A stretch of 64,000 nucleotides of DNA, taken from assembly GCA_016201275.1 (NCBI GenBank), contig JACQDB010000077.1, forward strand, positions 1 to 64,000. Direction: 5' to 3'. Of the stretch, positions 62,827-64,000 are shown piece after piece. A model generated the notes under the pieces. The model was given only the letters and a program-made list of their open reading frames with translations, was not told the origin of the DNA and searched no databases. Position 1 is the first letter of the stretch. The number at the start of each line of letters is the position of its first letter. A program made the position numbers and the translations under genes. Origin of the DNA: Acidobacteriota bacterium (GTDB taxonomy: Bacteria; Acidobacteriota; Blastocatellia; UBA7656).

Positions 62827-64000
62827 ATGCAGGTGCGGGTCGAACAAATCAAGAAACTGCGCGGCAGGTCGTGGCGCGAAATCGGCGCACGCGGTAAACA
62901 GGAGATTACCAAGCTCAACGAACGGCTGCTCGGTCACGGCACGGCGGAAATGAGCGATGCGGAATTGCTTCGCGAAATCAATCCGTTCAATCTGCACAAC
63001 GGCGGCGAAGGCATTGGCGCATTAATTTTAGAACGCATACGCACTTCATTATCGCCGGAGCTTGGTGAAGGGAATCTGCCGGTTCTGCTTCCCTCTCTGC
63101 TCTACCGCGAAGAGATTGCTTCGCTGATGTTTCACAGTTTTCCCGCTGCCTATCGCGCTATTCTCAAGAGCGCCAATCAAGCCATCGAAGGGCGCTTTAA
63201 CCTTTTGGGATTCACCGACCTGAGTTTTGGCGAGCCGATTGACTGGCATCTGGAACCGCTTTCCGGCAAACGCACGGGGCTGGAACACTGGAGCCAGATT
63301 GATTATCTGAAGGCCGAAATCGTCGGTGATAAAAAAGTGACGTGGGAATTGAATCGTCACGCCCATTTCGTCACGCTTGGCCAGGCTTATTGGTTGACCG
63401 GCGACGAACGCTTTGCCGAAACTTTCGTGGCGCACGCCTCGTCGTGGATGAATGCCAATCCGCCGAATCGCGGCATCAACTGGGCGAGCAGTCTGGAACT
63501 GGCGTTGCGCGCCATTCACTGGATATGGGCGCTGCATCTGTTCGCTGATTCGCGTCACCTGTCATCGAAATTTGTGACGCGGTTGTTGAAATATCTGGTT
63601 GCACATGGGCGGCACATCGAATCCTATCTGTCGTATTACTTCAGCCCGAACACTCATCTGACGGGCGAAGCCTTGGGGCTATTTTATCTGGGAACGGCGT
63701 TGCCGGAATTGAGTCGCGCCAGGCTGTGGCAACAGACAGGGCGGCAAATCTTGCTTGAACAATTGCCGATTCACCTGCGCCGCGATGGCGTGTATTTCGA
63801 GCAGACGACTTACTATCACCGCTACACCGTGGACTTTTATATACATCTGCTGGCGCTTGCCAAAGCTGCCAATTTCGCTTTGCCGCCGGTGGTTGAAGAA
63901 CGCCTGACGCTGGCTTTCGATTATTTAATGTGGATCACCAGACCCGACGGCACAGCGCCGTTGATTGGTGATGACGATGGCGGTCGCCTGCTGAAATTGA
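62827..64000 (+). CDS. Heparinase II/III-type polysaccharide lyase (5' part, runs off the window)
   Basis: An open frame of about 391 codons from ATG 62827 continues past the end. The N-terminal (alpha/alpha)-toroid of the heparinase II/III family is visible: WELNRHAHFVTLGQAYWLTG, NPPNRGINWASSLELALRAI and YFSPNTHLTGEALGLFYLGT. The catalytic-region block FEQTTYYHRYTVDFYIHLLA carries the Tyr and His expected of these lyases, and IGDDDGGRL near the right edge begins the beta-sandwich part. It cuts uronic-acid or related polysaccharides by beta-elimination. In EPS operons such a lyase can trim or clear the polymer. No signal peptide is seen. Confidence 0.9.
   Translation, partial: MQVRVEQIKKLRGRSWREIGARGKQEITKLNERLLGHGTAEMSDAELLREINPFNLHNGGEGIGALILERIRTSLSPELGEGNLPVLLPSLLYREEIASLMFHSFPAAYRAILKSANQAIEGRFNLLGFTDLSFGEPIDWHLEPLSGKRTGLEHWSQIDYLKAEIVGDKKVTWELNRHAHFVTLGQAYWLTGDERFAETFVAHASSWMNANPPNRGINWASSLELALRAIHWIWALHLFADSRHLSSKFVTRLLKYLVAHGRHIESYLSYYFSPNTHLTGEALGLFYLGTALPELSRARLWQQTGRQILLEQLPIHLRRDGVYFEQTTYYHRYTVDFYIHLLALAKAANFALPPVVEERLTLAFDYLMWITRPDGTAPLIGDDDGGRLLKL

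Overview
The window is a bacterial chromosome segment of roughly 55% GC. Its protein families suggest Acidobacteriota, probably class Blastocatellia. The indicators are a secreted DUF5117-type zinc metalloprotease, a Uma2 protein, YVTN-like and IPT/TIG-rich exported proteins, an exosortase-A-type exopolysaccharide (EPS) cluster, and many short palindromic intergenic repeats. The taxonomic call is inference. No rRNA, tRNA, CRISPR array or intact insertion sequence was seen.

Region 1 (1-25.3 kb) is a mixed housekeeping and accessory stretch. It holds a membrane M50 protease with CBS domains, an IS66 transposase relic, an exported LolA-like protein, a DUF790 (Bax1-like) nuclease, two amidohydrolases, a Gfo/Idh/MocA oxidoreductase, a class V aminotransferase, an ankyrin protein, a metzincin-like secreted protease, a broken Uma2 gene, a PhoB/PhoR-like pair, a secreted beta-propeller, an RluA-type pseudouridine synthase interrupted in frame by a palindrome, a nitrilase-family amidase and an MFS exporter. 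The spacers carry several families of short inverted-repeat elements, called A to H here.

Region 2 (25.3-29.8 kb, minus strand) is an ABC-exporter polysaccharide operon: GT2, Wzm-like permease, Wzt-like ATPase, GT2.

Region 3 (30.6-37.9 kb) holds a broken secreted nuclease gene facing a giant secreted protein of about 1,790 residues. The giant protein joins PLD-like, FN3, seven IPT/TIG, one carbohydrate-binding-like module and a PF04185-like phosphoesterase. The same unnamed module is in the broken gene and in the beta-helix protein at 46.5 kb.

Region 4 (38.5-64 kb) is a surface-glycan locus in two divergent arms. The minus arm (45.9 to 38.5 kb) has a predicted pseudokinase, an ExeA/XrtA-type ATPase, a sigma-like regulator, a GT2, a LicC-like nucleotidyltransferase and a TagB/F-like glycerophosphotransferase. 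The plus arm (46.5-64 kb) has a secreted beta-helix protein, a small membrane protein, Wzz, a CpsD-like protein with an altered P-loop, a phosphoglycosyltransferase, a Wza-like export protein, an XRE regulator, a sugar formyltransferase, a deacetylase, a Wzy/ligase, three glycosyltransferases and a heparinase II/III-type lyase running off the end. Together these would assemble, tailor (N-formyl, deacetyl, possibly phospho-alcohol), polymerise, export and trim an exopolysaccharide. No exosortase is visible in the window.

The most unusual material is the layered repeat ecology (A and B share termini, B is nested inside C, and repeats supply protein ends), the palindrome inside the RluA gene, the PLD/phosphoesterase giant, and the two degenerate kinases in the EPS locus.
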